A stretch of DNA of 11,107 bases from ZC4RG35 sp964388105 (GCA_964388105.1 CAYLYQ010000059.1:1-11107), one strand, 5' to 3'; shown: positions 1 to 6,235, counted from the first letter of the stretch. Numbers and translations are program-made. The notes: generated by a model from the letters alone, not told the origin.

Positions 1-4
1 AGGG

Positions 5-1123
5 TCAGAACGTGTAGCGGAGGATGGCCGCCAGGTCGCCCTCTCCCGGGACGTCCTCCCGGCGAACGGCCAGAACGGTGCCCCGATGGGCCCACACCCT
101 CCGGGCGATCTCGTCCACCACTGCGTACGCCGCCGCGTCGTCGTTGTCGGAGAGCTCGACGGCTCCTTCGTCGTCGACGAACCCCGGCAGCACCGAGTCC
201 ATGTCCACGATGAGAGTGTCGACCATCCCGTAGGTGGCAGCCCGGGCGATGTCGGCCACGTCCGTGGCGGCCCGCCCGTCCGACTCCCGCTCGTCGAAGA
301 GCTTGTGGAGATCGGCGAGCTGACCGACATAGAGCTCGTCGAGGACGGACCGCGCTTTGGTGGCGAGCTCGCCGGCGGGAACGTTCTCCGGGTTGCCCTG
401 GATCGTGGTCGCCGCCAGGTGGGGATAGGTGTTCACCGAGCGATAGATGGGCTCCAGCGGATCGGTGGCCGCGAGGATGAGCGGCACGTCGCGCCCGGAG
501 ACCAAAGGTCGGATAGCCTCGTCGACTGCCCGGCAGTACGCGCGCAGGTGGCTCTTCTCCGCCAGGGAGCTCTGGGTCTTGCCGAGGGCGAAGCGGTCGT
601 CGACTCGGACGATGCGCACGGCGTCGCGCACTCCCTCCGGGAGCTCGCGCAGCTTCACCTCAGTGGGCCCGCCCTCCGGCAGCACCTCGAGCAGGCGCAC
701 GGAGTTCTGAGCGAGGGCCAGGACCAGGGCCACCTGGGGGAAGGTGATGGACCGCAGCAGGGGCTTGAGGTGGAACCGGTCGGCGACGGCGACCATCTCG
801 GTGAGGCGGTTGGGCAGGCGGAAAGTCACCAGCGAGTCGGGCGTGGCGAAGATGGCCAGCGTCCTGGCCTGGAAACGCCAGAACTCATCGTCGGCGCCCA
901 GGTTGGCGAAATGCTCCTCCAGTGCGGTGATCTCCCGCTTGGGGTGGTCCGCCGCCCGAAGCTGTTCGGCGGCCTCCGTGGCCATGTTCTTCAACGCGAT
1001 CCGCTCGGCCTGCGCCGATGACGCGGGGTCGGTCGGCAGGTAGATGGACACGGAAGCGGGGTGCGTCGATCCGAAGAGCCGGCTCACCTGGCCGCGCGTC
1101 GGGATGTCGGTGTGAAGGGTCAA
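5..1123 (-). CDS. baeRF family 11-like protein (bacterial archaeo-eukaryotic release factor-like)
   Basis: The 372-residue protein resembles the actinobacterial baeRF proteins (family 11 by my recollection), which are distant relatives of eRF1/Pelota. The recognised pieces are the N-terminal SVSIYLPT (24-31), ERIALKN (40-46), DDEFWRFQ (78-85), the segment FRLPNRL (101-107), SVNTYPHL (229-236) followed by GNPE (243-246), and a C-terminal L7Ae/eL30e-like part from about 285 (AATYGMVDTLIVD, then VVDEIARR and ILRYTF at the end). It has no signal peptide or membrane segment, so it should be cytosolic. The family has been proposed to act on ribosomes, in rescue, dormancy or stress, but the exact role is unknown and no GGQ release motif is visible. 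The start is TTG, chosen because a consensus AGGAGG lies 7 nt upstream. It follows the VOC gene at 1204 on the same strand. The family call is firm; the function is not. Confidence 0.85.
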   Translation of the reverse strand: MTLHTDIPTRGQVSRLFGSTHPASVSIYLPTDPASSAQAERIALKNMATEAAEQLRAADHPKREITALEEHFANLGADDEFWRFQARTLAIFATPDSLVTFRLPNRLTEMVAVADRFHLKPLLRSITFPQVALVLALAQNSVRLLEVLPEGGPTEVKLRELPEGVRDAVRIVRVDDRFALGKTQSSLAEKSHLRAYCRAVDEAIRPLVSGRDVPLILAATDPLEPIYRSVNTYPHLAATTIQGNPENVPAGELATKARSVLDELYVGQLADLHKLFDERESDGRAATDVADIARAATYGMVDTLIVDMDSVLPGFVDDEGAVELSDNDDAAAYAVVDEIARRVWAHRGTVLAVRREDVPGEGDLAAILRYTF

Positions 1124-1130
1124 GGCAGTG

Positions 1131-1136
1131 CCTCCT
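1131..1136 (-). promoter_or_regulatory. Shine-Dalgarno site fixing the TTG start of the baeRF gene
   Basis: Read on the minus strand this is AGGAGG, followed by 7 nt and then TTG at 1123-1121. No ATG or GTG is equally well placed, so this site decides the start. Confidence 0.75.
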
Positions 1137-1154
1137 CAGGCTCGAACTCAAACG

Positions 1155-1181
1155 AGTCTACGAGGGCGACGCGGGTGTCCA
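1155..1181 (-). promoter_or_regulatory. Possible promoter of the baeRF gene
   Basis: On the minus strand, TGGACA (1181-1176, five of six matches to the -35 consensus) is followed after 15 nt by TAGACT (1160-1155, four of six to the -10). The spacer is shorter than the usual 16-18 nt, so this is only a candidate. It lies 32 nt upstream of the TTG start and overlaps the inverted repeat at 1160-1202. Confidence 0.25.
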
Positions 1182-1202
1182 CCAGGGCCGTTTGTCCCTC
1201 GT
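1160..1202. repeat. Inverted repeat between the VOC and baeRF genes, possible terminator
   Basis: ACGAGGG (1160-1166) and CCCTCGT (1196-1202) form a perfect 7-bp inverted repeat around a 29-nt loop. The loop contains a small GGTG/CACC repeat (1174-1177, 1180-1183). The right arm ends 1 nt before the VOC stop codon, a position that suits transcript ending, but the loop is long and no T-tract follows. A role in baeRF regulation is equally possible. Confidence 0.35.
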
Positions 1203-1203
1203 T

Positions 1204-1590
1204 TCACGACTCGGTTCGGGTGACCGGATCCCACCCGGGGGCGTCGATGACGTCGAATCGGTTGCCTTCGGTGTCCTCGAGCACGACCCAGTCGGCGTCC
1301 GCCGGATAACCGTCCCAGTCCACCCGTCGGGCGCCCAACGAGATGAGACGCCCGATCTCGGCCTCCTGGTCGTCGGCGTAGAGGTCGAGATGGATTCGTG
1401 GCGGGTAGTGCTGGGGGTAACCGGTCACCGAGAGCGCGATCGAGGCGCCGACCCGGGCGCCAGGAGGGTCGAGGATCACCCAGTCGTCGCGGGGCGGGAA
1501 TCGGTTGACGTATCCGAGTGCCTGGCGCCAGAACTCGCCGGCGCGGTCGAGGTCCTCGACGGTGAGGACCACTGTTCCAACCGTGAGCAT
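1204..1590 (-). CDS. VOC family protein (glyoxalase/bleomycin-resistance fold)
   Basis: This 128-residue protein is the normal length for a single-domain vicinal oxygen chelate protein of the Glyoxalase_6 type. Two beta-alpha-beta-beta-beta units can be traced. The first is VGTVVLTVEDLDRAGEFWRQALG (4-26) with the strand DDWVILDPPG. The second is RIHLDLYADDQEAEIGRLISLGA (65-87) followed by VVLEDTEGNRFDVI (102-115). His67 is a likely metal ligand or pocket residue at the position conserved in this subgroup. Such proteins usually act as dimers on small molecules as lyases, dioxygenases or binding proteins; the substrate cannot be read from sequence. The ATG start has no clear Shine-Dalgarno site. 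It diverges from the ArsR gene, sharing a 63-nt intergenic region, so the ArsR operator might affect it too. Confidence 0.85.
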   Translation of the reverse strand: MLTVGTVVLTVEDLDRAGEFWRQALGYVNRFPPRDDWVILDPPGARVGASIALSVTGYPQHYPPRIHLDLYADDQEAEIGRLISLGARRVDWDGYPADADWVVLEDTEGNRFDVIDAPGWDPVTRTES

Positions 1591-1617
1591 GCGGGGACGC
1601 TACACCCCGAGATTCTC

Positions 1618-1647
1618 TTGACATGTGACTATCTGGTCACCTATCCT
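1618..1647 (+). promoter_or_regulatory. Promoter of the arsR-SRPBCC operon
   Basis: A perfect -35 box TTGACA (1618-1623) is followed after 18 nt by TATCCT (1642-1647, four of six to the -10 consensus). Transcription would start near 1653-1655, at the GTG start codon at 1654, so the mRNA would have little or no 5' leader. It is the best promoter in the window. Confidence 0.65.
1625..1640. promoter_or_regulatory. Probable ArsR operator (inverted repeat in the promoter spacer)
   Basis: GTGAC (1625-1629) and GTCAC (1636-1640) form a perfect 5-bp inverted repeat with a 6-nt centre, wholly between the -35 and -10 boxes. A dimeric winged-helix repressor bound here would block RNA polymerase. ArsR-type repressors commonly control their own operon from such a site. 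The binding protein is inferred from position only. Confidence 0.5.
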
Positions 1648-1653
1648 GATCGG

Positions 1654-1998
1654 GTGGCAGATGGCTACGAGACGCGTGGTGACGAGCTCGCTCCGGTGTT
1701 CCGGGCGCTGGCCGACCCCACGCGGCGCTTCCTCCTCGATCTGCTCTTCGAGCGTGACGGCCGATCGCTCACCGAGCTCGAATCGGGTCTGGTCATGACC
1801 CGATTCGGTGTCATGAAGCATCTCAAGGTGCTGGAGGAGGCAAACCTCGTCGTCACCAGGCGCTCGGGACGGGAGAAGTTGCACTTCCTCAACCCGGTTC
1901 CGATCCGGATGGTCCATGACCGATGGATCGACAAGTACACGGAGGCGCGGGTCACCGCGCTCATCGAACTCAAGAACGAACTGGAGCAGACTTCATGA
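1654..1998 (+). CDS. ArsR/SmtB-type winged-helix transcriptional repressor
   Basis: The 114-residue protein is a typical single-domain ArsR-family regulator. It has VFRALADPTRRFLLDLL (15-31) as the first helices, LTELES (39-44) leading into the HTH, the recognition helix region MTRFGVMKHLKVLEEANLV (48-66), and the wing VTRRSGREKLHFLNP (67-81). A C-terminal helix probably serves dimerisation. It has no cysteine, so the classic metal-sensing site is absent and it is probably not a metal sensor. It belongs with the ArsR proteins paired with AHSA1/SRPBCC partners. The GTG at 1654 is chosen because the domain begins soon after and the promoter puts the transcript start there; an in-frame TTG at 1618 lies in the -35 box and has no ribosome site. 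Its TGA overlaps the next start (ATGA). The ligand is unknown. Confidence 0.88.
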   Translation: MADGYETRGDELAPVFRALADPTRRFLLDLLFERDGRSLTELESGLVMTRFGVMKHLKVLEEANLVVTRRSGREKLHFLNPVPIRMVHDRWIDKYTEARVTALIELKNELEQTS

Positions 1999-2504
1999 CG
2001 ACCACAGCAGAAACGCAGGTGTACCGGATCTACATCAAGGCCACGGCCGAACAGATCTGGCAGGCGCTCACCGACCCTGAGTGGACGAATCGCTACGGGT
2101 ACACCGGCTACGCCGAGTACGACCTTCGCCCCGGAGGCAGGTATCGGGTCATTCCGAATCCCGAGTTCAAGGCGCAGGCTGAGGCCTACTCCGGCCAGAC
2201 CCTCGAGACGGTCACCGACGGCGAGGTGATCGAAGCCGACCCGCCCCACCGACTCGTCCAGACCTGGCGTCTGCTCATGGACCCGGAGATGATGGCGGAG
2301 GGCTTCACCAAGCTCACATACGAGATCCAGGAGGTGGCGGGGGGCTGTGCCCTCACCCTCACCCACGAGATGGCAGGAGCCCCCAAGACGGCTCTCATGG
2401 TCGCCGGCACCAACATCGACCCCGAATCCGGCGGTGGGGGTTGGGCTTGGGTCCTCTCCGACCTGAAGTCGCTCCTGGAGACCGGAAGCCCCCTCGCGGG
2501 TTGA
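1995..2504 (+). CDS. SRPBCC/AHSA1 family protein (Aha1-like START-fold)
   Basis: This 169-residue protein has the pattern of AHSA1-like SRPBCC proteins. The opening strand and helix are QVYRIYIKATAEQIWQALTDPEWTNRYG (9-36), then YDLRPGGRYRVI (46-57), DGEVIEADPPHRLVQTWR (75-92), and a last strand-helix pair covering LTYEI, CALTLTHE and GGGGWAWVLSDLKSLLETG. These proteins form a deep hydrophobic pocket that binds small organic molecules; the ligand here is unknown. Despite the family name there is no evidence of Hsp90 activation in bacteria. The ATG at 1995 overlaps the ArsR stop by 4 nt, and GGAG (1983-1986) lies 8 nt upstream, so its translation is coupled to the repressor. The partnership suggests the repressor senses a compound that this protein binds or carries. 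It is followed by a hairpin at 2517. Confidence 0.85.
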   Translation: MTTTAETQVYRIYIKATAEQIWQALTDPEWTNRYGYTGYAEYDLRPGGRYRVIPNPEFKAQAEAYSGQTLETVTDGEVIEADPPHRLVQTWRLLMDPEMMAEGFTKLTYEIQEVAGGCALTLTHEMAGAPKTALMVAGTNIDPESGGGGWAWVLSDLKSLLETGSPLAG

Positions 2505-2516
2505 CCTCGTGCACTT

Positions 2517-2548
2517 CAGGGCTCCCAGGCCAAGGCCCGGGAGCCCTG
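2517..2548 (+). terminator. GC-rich hairpin terminator after the SRPBCC gene
   Basis: CAGGGCTCCC (2517-2526) and GGGAGCCCTG (2539-2548) are a perfect 10-bp inverted repeat with a 12-nt loop, starting 12 nt after the SRPBCC stop. No T-tract follows, which is common for intrinsic or Rho-assisted terminators in high-GC actinobacteria. It separates the repressor operon from the isochorismatase gene. Confidence 0.65.
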
Positions 2549-2613
2549 GGTGTTCTCGGGCTCACAGATTCGATGACCTGGCAGAATCAAGGCGAGAGTC
2601 CCGAGGAGCAATC

Positions 2614-3174
2614 GTGTCTTCACTTACCGACCGACCGAACACCGCCTTGCTGGTGATCGACATGCAGAAGGGCGTGCTGACCGCGGCCCACGAAGTGCCG
2701 AGAGTCGTGCGCAACATCAACACTCTCATCGACAAGGCCCGTACGGAAGGCGTCCCCGTGGTGTGGGTGCAGCACTCCGACGACGAGCTGCCGGCGGGCA
2801 CCGAGGAGTGGGAGTTCGTGCCGGAGCTGCGGCCGGCAGATGGGGAACCATTGGTGCACAAGCACTTCAACGACTCGTTCGAGGACACCGACCTCGAGTC
2901 CGTGCTCGAGGGGCTCGGGGTGGGCCGGGTGGTGGTGACGGGGGCGCAGACCGACGCCTGCGTCCGCGCCACACTGCACGGCGCCTTCGTCCGCGGTTAC
3001 GACACGACCCTCGTCGGGGACGCGCACACGACGGAAGACCTCCGGCCCTGGGGCGGAACCGTCAGCCCCGCCCAGGCGATCGACTACACCAACATGTACT
3101 GGAGTTGGGCGAAAGCCCCGGGTCGGACGGGGGGCACCTCCGCCACCGCAGAAGTGGATTTCGGCCCCCGGTAG
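2614..3174 (+). CDS. Isochorismatase-family cysteine hydrolase
   Basis: The 186-residue protein is the usual length for an isochorismatase-like hydrolase and is predicted to be cytosolic. The catalytic triad is visible: Asp16 in ALLVIDMQKG, Lys83 in LVHKHFNDSF, and Cys116 in GAQTDACVRATL (110-121). The residues before the cysteine match the usual cis-peptide region. Family members hydrolyse amide or enol-ether bonds in small molecules (nicotinamide, carbamoyl compounds, isochorismate). Nothing here fixes the substrate, and no siderophore or nicotinamide genes are nearby. The GTG start at 2614 is preferred to earlier in-frame starts because AGGAG (2604-2608) sits 5 nt upstream and the core strand begins at residue 11. 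A hairpin separates it from the SRPBCC gene, so it is probably a separate transcript. Its stop is 3 nt from that of the convergent VOC gene. Confidence 0.88.
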   Translation: MSSLTDRPNTALLVIDMQKGVLTAAHEVPRVVRNINTLIDKARTEGVPVVWVQHSDDELPAGTEEWEFVPELRPADGEPLVHKHFNDSFEDTDLESVLEGLGVGRVVVTGAQTDACVRATLHGAFVRGYDTTLVGDAHTTEDLRPWGGTVSPAQAIDYTNMYWSWAKAPGRTGGTSATAEVDFGPR

Positions 3175-3193
3175 AGGTCAGCTCCGCGGGGGC
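3164..3193. terminator. Bidirectional hairpin shared by convergent genes
   Basis: GCCCCCG (3164-3170) and CGGGGGC (3187-3193) form a perfect 7-bp all-GC stem. The 16-nt loop contains both stop codons: TAG at 3172-3174 for the isochorismatase and the minus-strand TGA at 3180-3178 for the VOC gene. A small inner GAG/CTC pairing (3174-3176 with 3182-3184) may extend it. Neither side has a T-tract. Position and symmetry suggest one terminator serving both strands. Confidence 0.5.
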
Positions 3194-3561
3194 GACTCCC
3201 AGAGACCCATCAGGTTGCCCTCCGAATCCCGGAAGGACGCCGAAAAGCCCATATCGCCCACGGCTTCGCGGCCAGAGATCTTCGTGCCGCCGTTGGCCTC
3301 GATCTTCTGCAACGCCTCGTCGATCGAGGGAACGTCGATCACCAGGTTCGGGGCGTTGTACGGGTCGTTCCGCTGCATCATCCCCCCGCCGATGTAGCCC
3401 GGCTCGGTCGGGCCCATCTCACCGGTGGGGCCGGTGGAGACGATCGTGTAGTCCATCTCCGGCATCTCGGTGACGTCCCACCCAAAGACGTCGGCATAGA
3501 AGGATCGGGCTCGGTCACCGTCGTCGAACGGGATCTCGAAGTGCACCACTCGTCCAGACAT
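3178..3561 (-). CDS. VOC family protein (Cfp30B/glyoxalase-like)
   Basis: This 127-residue protein has the opening VVHFEIPFDDGDRARSFYADVFGW (5-28), the hallmark of the one-domain VOC group close to the mycobacterial Cfp30B domains. It then has a GEMGPTEPGYIGGGMM loop (47-62), a second unit NLVIDVPSIDEALQKIEANGG (72-92) and the end strand SFRDSEGNLMGLWE (109-122). His7 and Glu122 sit where the first and last metal ligands occur in active VOC enzymes, but the substrate is unknown. The ATG has a perfect AAGGAGG 7 nt upstream (3575-3569). It lies 60 nt downstream of mrpG on the same strand, so it may be the last gene of the mrp transcript or have its own promoter. It is unlike the VOC protein at 1204 beyond the fold, so a recent duplication is unlikely. 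Confidence 0.87.
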   Translation of the reverse strand: MSGRVVHFEIPFDDGDRARSFYADVFGWDVTEMPEMDYTIVSTGPTGEMGPTEPGYIGGGMMQRNDPYNAPNLVIDVPSIDEALQKIEANGGTKISGREAVGDMGFSASFRDSEGNLMGLWESPPRS

Positions 3562-3621
3562 CGTCTCGCCTCCTTGTGATCTGTCGGTCTCTACCCGGAA
3601 CCTGTCTCCGGTGACACCTCG

Positions 3622-3996
3622 TCAGCTCTGCTTGTCCTCGTCCTCCACCCAGGCGGAGGTCAGGTCGTCGGTGAGCTCGTCCACCACCAGCAGATCGGGG
3701 TTGATCTTGCCAGTCCGGTAGGCGGCGCGCGCCACAAAGTGCGCTGACACCGGAGCCGTGACCAACTGGAAGATCCCCACTAGAGCGAGAGTGGCCAGCA
3801 CTGCGCCGGAACGCAGGCGCAGTGCGAGGCCTGCCAGAGCGAGGAGGACTCCGAGTACTTGGGGCTTCGCACCGGCGTGAATCCGGGACAGCAGGTCGGG
3901 AAAGCGGAGCACGCCGACTCCCGCCGCCAGAGTGAGGGCGGAGCCGAGCAGCAGACAGGCACCGGCGAGGACGTCGACGATCGTGTCCCAGTTCAC
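3622..3996 (-). CDS. mrpG: Mrp antiporter subunit G (MnhG/PhaG)
   Basis: The 124-residue protein is the small membrane subunit G of the Mrp Na+(K+)/H+ antiporter. It has three membrane segments (about 6-29, 46-62, 65-82) and the family signature VLRFPDLLSRIHAGAKPQVLG (29-49), with Arg31, Asp34, His40 and Lys44 conserved. The last 25 residues form an acidic tail (VDELTDDLTSAWVEDEDKQS). The start is GTG at 3996, which overlaps the mrpF stop as GTGA. AGGAGG (4009-4004) lies 7 nt upstream and is formed by the GAG codons ending mrpF. It is the last mrp gene; 60 nt follow before the VOC gene, with only a weak CCGGA/TCCGG repeat (3595-3599, 3607-3611). The family and start are secure. Confidence 0.93.
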   Translation of the reverse strand: MNWDTIVDVLAGACLLLGSALTLAAGVGVLRFPDLLSRIHAGAKPQVLGVLLALAGLALRLRSGAVLATLALVGIFQLVTAPVSAHFVARAAYRTGKINPDLLVVDELTDDLTSAWVEDEDKQS

Positions 3997-4376
3997 GAGC
4001 TCTCCTCCTCCCGGATTGCCGCCACCTCTGCCTCGGCCATCGCGGCCTCCTCCTCTTCCTGGCGGCGCGCCGCGTCCTCCGCCGCCACCTCTTCGGCGGT
4101 CTTGATCCGGCCGGCGTCTTCCGGCTCCACCGCCGAGAAGCGGGCCACCGAAACGGTGGAGATGAATCCGACCAGGGCGAGCGCGGCAAGGATCGGGACC
4201 GTCTCCCTTCGAAGGTTGATGGCGGCTTCGATGGCGACCGCGATGAGCAGGATGTTGCTGATGATGTCGAGCGCCACGATGCGGTCGAGCGCCGATGGGC
4301 CCTTCTCCACCCGGATGAGGGTGAGGATGGCGCCAACGGCGAGCATGCCCGAGGAGATGATGCCGGCGATCCTCAC
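3993..4376 (-). CDS. mrpF: Mrp antiporter subunit F (MnhF/PhaF) with acidic C-terminal tail
   Basis: The first 82 residues of this 127-residue protein are a standard MrpF, with three membrane segments (about 3-22, 34-53, 60-80) and the conserved loop GPSALDRIVALD (26-37). MrpF is usually about 85-95 residues. Here a tail of about 43 residues follows, rich in Glu and Ala (EEVAAEDAARRQEEEEAA at 95-112, ending REEESS), probably a charged cytoplasmic helix or coiled coil. The GTG start at 4376 overlaps the mrpE stop (GTGA), with GAGG 8 nt upstream. Its stop overlaps the mrpG start in the same way. The subunit call rests on the motif, length of the core and operon position. Confidence 0.92.
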   Translation of the reverse strand: MRIAGIISSGMLAVGAILTLIRVEKGPSALDRIVALDIISNILLIAVAIEAAINLRRETVPILAALALVGFISTVSVARFSAVEPEDAGRIKTAEEVAAEDAARRQEEEEAAMAEAEVAAIREEESS

Positions 4377-4745
4377 AGGTTGATCCTCGCTCTCTCCAGT
4401 TCCTCATCGGAAGCCAGCGCCCGCATCACCCTGGCTTCCGTGTCCAGGACGTCACGCCGGGCCGCCTCCACCCCACCAGTGAGCTCCAGGTCCATGAAGT
4501 GGACGTAGAGCATCCCGTTGGCGCGGATCGCCTCCACCACGACCGATCCCGGCACGAGAGTGGTGATCTGGGCGGTGAGGGTNNNNNNNNNNNNNNNNNN
4601 NNNNNNNNNNNNNNNNNNNNNNNNNNNNNNNNNNNNNNNNNNNNNNNNNNNNNNNNNNNNNNNNNNNNNNNNNNNNNNNNNNCCAGAGCATGGCCACCCA
4701 GACGACAGTGGGCCATGAGATCCGCCTGAGGCGGAAGCGTCTCAT
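4373..4745 (-). CDS. mrpE: Mrp antiporter subunit E (MnhE/PhaE), interrupted by an assembly gap
   Basis: Two ends of one mrpE gene flank the N run. The 5' part (4745-4683) codes 21 residues beginning MRRFRLRRISWPTVVWVAML, the start and first membrane segment typical of actinobacterial MrpE. The 3' part (4582-4373) codes 69 residues including LTAQITTLVPGSVVVEAI and MLYVHFMDLEL, which is the soluble C-terminal domain. MrpE is normally about 160-190 residues, so roughly 70-100 residues, including further membrane segments, are missing. The visible 63 and 210 nt with 100 N total 373 nt, not a multiple of three, so the N count cannot be the true gap size. The ATG overlaps the mrpD stop (ATGA); the stop overlaps the mrpF start (GTGA). 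A real frameshift inside the gap cannot be excluded. Confidence 0.85.
4583..4682. other. Assembly gap of 100 N inside mrpE
   Basis: Exactly 100 undetermined bases lie between the two recognisable ends of mrpE. The round number is the usual placeholder for a gap of unknown size. From the normal length of MrpE the true gap is likely about 200-300 nt. Confidence 0.98.
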
Positions 4746-6235
4746 GGCGCCGACCCCAGGATCGCCTCGACGTAAGGGGTGCGTGCCTTCAGATCGTGGG
4801 CCGCCCTCCCCGCGTAGTCGAAGATCGGTCCCGCCATCAGGGTGAGAGACACTCCCAGAACCACGAGCGCCGATGCGGTGGCCGTCATGCCCCGCGGGAG
4901 GCGTGTCGCCGCGGGCTCTTCGAGTGGCGGCTGCCAGAAGGCCTTGTTCCAGGCCTTGACGAATACGTAGAGGGTCAGGAGCGAGGTGACGATGCTTCCC
5001 GCGACGAGGACGTAAGCGAGGGGGGTCCCGGCGGAGACACCCGCCTGGAGCAGGCCCAGCTTCCCGAGAAAGCCGGAGAGTGGGGGGATCCCGGAGAGGT
5101 TGAAGGCCGGGATGAGGAAGAGCGCGGCGAGGAGCGGCGCCGAGCGCGCCAGGCCTCCGAGACGATTGAGTGAAGTCGTCCCGTCGCGGCGCTCGATCAG
5201 ACCCGTGACGAGGAAAAGCGAGGTCTGGACCGTGATGTGGTGGAGCACGTAGAAGATCGCCCCGGTCAGGCCGGCCTCGGTGGCGAGTGCGATTCCGAAC
5301 ACCATGAGCCCGATGTGGCTCACCAGAGTGAAGGACAAGAGACGTTTCAAGTCGGATTGGGCGACGGCGCCGAGAATGCCGATGAGCATTGTCGCCAGAG
5401 CGGCCCACATCAGGATGGTGTCGGCCGGACCGTCCTGGAAGAGCAGCGTCTGGGTGCGCAGCATGGCGTAGATGCCGACTTTCGTGAGCAGGCCGGCGAA
5501 CACCGCCGTCACCGGCGCGGGCGCCGTGGGGTAGGAGTCCGGGAGCCAGGCCGACAGGGGGAAGATGGCGGCTTTCACGGCGAATGCGGTGAGCAGGAGC
5601 ATCTGCAGCGTCAGCCGGATTCCCGGGTCGATCTCGGGCAGCCTCTGGGCCAGCTGCGCCATGTTCACGGTCCCGGTCGCCGAATAGGTGAGGGCCACCG
5701 CGATCAGGAAGATGATCGACGACATGATCGCCATCACGACGTAGATCGTCCCGGCTCGGATCCTCGCCCGGGTGCCGCCCAGTGTGATCAGCACGTAGCT
5801 GGCGGCCAGCAGCACCTCGAATCCGACATAGAGGTTGAAGAGGTCGCCGGCGAGGAACGAGATGGCAACCCCGGCGGTGAGGACGAGGTAGGTGGGGTGG
5901 AAGATGGCAACCGGTGACTCGGGATCGCCGGTGGCGAGGTCCTGGGCGAGGGCGTACAGGAGCACGCAGAGGGTCACTGCCGACGAGATCACCAGCATCA
6001 GCGACGAGAGCCGGTCGGCCACGAGGGAGATGCCCAGCGGGGCCGGCCAGTCGCCTACCGACACCATGAGGATCCCGTCGTCCACGGTGAACAGCAAGAC
6101 GATGGAGGCCATGAGGACGAGCGACAGCGAGAGCACCGAGACGAGCCGTTGCACCTGGGAACGACGGCCCAGCGCAACGGCGAGACCGGCCCCAGCCAGC
6201 GGGATGATCACCGGCAGCGGGACGAGCCAACTCAT
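4742..6235 (-). CDS. mrpD: Mrp antiporter subunit D (MnhD/PhaD), proton-translocating
   Basis: The 497-residue polytopic membrane protein is MrpD, related to NuoM/NuoN of complex I, with about 14 membrane helices. The ion-path residues of this fold are present: Glu140 in NLYVGFEVLL, Lys221 in AFAVKAAIFPLSAWLPDSYP (218-237), Lys252 in GLLTKVGIY, the His pair 332-333 in YVLHHITVQ, and Lys392 in SGFLGKLGLL. Glu140 and Lys221 correspond to the functionally essential Glu and Lys of Bacillus MrpD. It is full length and looks intact. The ATG start overlaps the mrpC stop (ATGA), with GGAGG (6247-6243) 7 nt upstream, formed by the last Glu codons of mrpC. The stop overlaps the mrpE start. Its place after C and before E makes it MrpD rather than a complex I subunit. 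Confidence 0.95.
   Translation of the reverse strand: MSWLVPLPVIIPLAGAGLAVALGRRSQVQRLVSVLSLSLVLMASIVLLFTVDDGILMVSVGDWPAPLGISLVADRLSSLMLVISSAVTLCVLLYALAQDLATGDPESPVAIFHPTYLVLTAGVAISFLAGDLFNLYVGFEVLLAASYVLITLGGTRARIRAGTIYVVMAIMSSIIFLIAVALTYSATGTVNMAQLAQRLPEIDPGIRLTLQMLLLTAFAVKAAIFPLSAWLPDSYPTAPAPVTAVFAGLLTKVGIYAMLRTQTLLFQDGPADTILMWAALATMLIGILGAVAQSDLKRLLSFTLVSHIGLMVFGIALATEAGLTGAIFYVLHHITVQTSLFLVTGLIERRDGTTSLNRLGGLARSAPLLAALFLIPAFNLSGIPPLSGFLGKLGLLQAGVSAGTPLAYVLVAGSIVTSLLTLYVFVKAWNKAFWQPPLEEPAATRLPRGMTATASALVVLGVSLTLMAGPIFDYAGRAAHDLKARTPYVEAILGSAP

Noticed and set aside
86..1021. Plus-strand open frame of 311 codons opposite the baeRF gene
   Set aside because: Low-complexity Gly/Val/Arg/His-rich product with no ribosome site or recognisable domain; a shadow of the real gene on the other strand.
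1018..1653. Longer N-terminus for the ArsR repressor in the same frame
   Set aside because: The extension is antisense to the VOC gene and the baeRF start, passes through the promoter, and adds nothing conserved. The domain begins just after the GTG at 1654.
3595..3618. Terminator after mrpG
   Set aside because: Only a 5-bp CCGGA/TCCGG repeat and an overlapping GGTGACACC palindrome are visible, with no T-tract; too weak to call, so readthrough into the VOC gene remains open.
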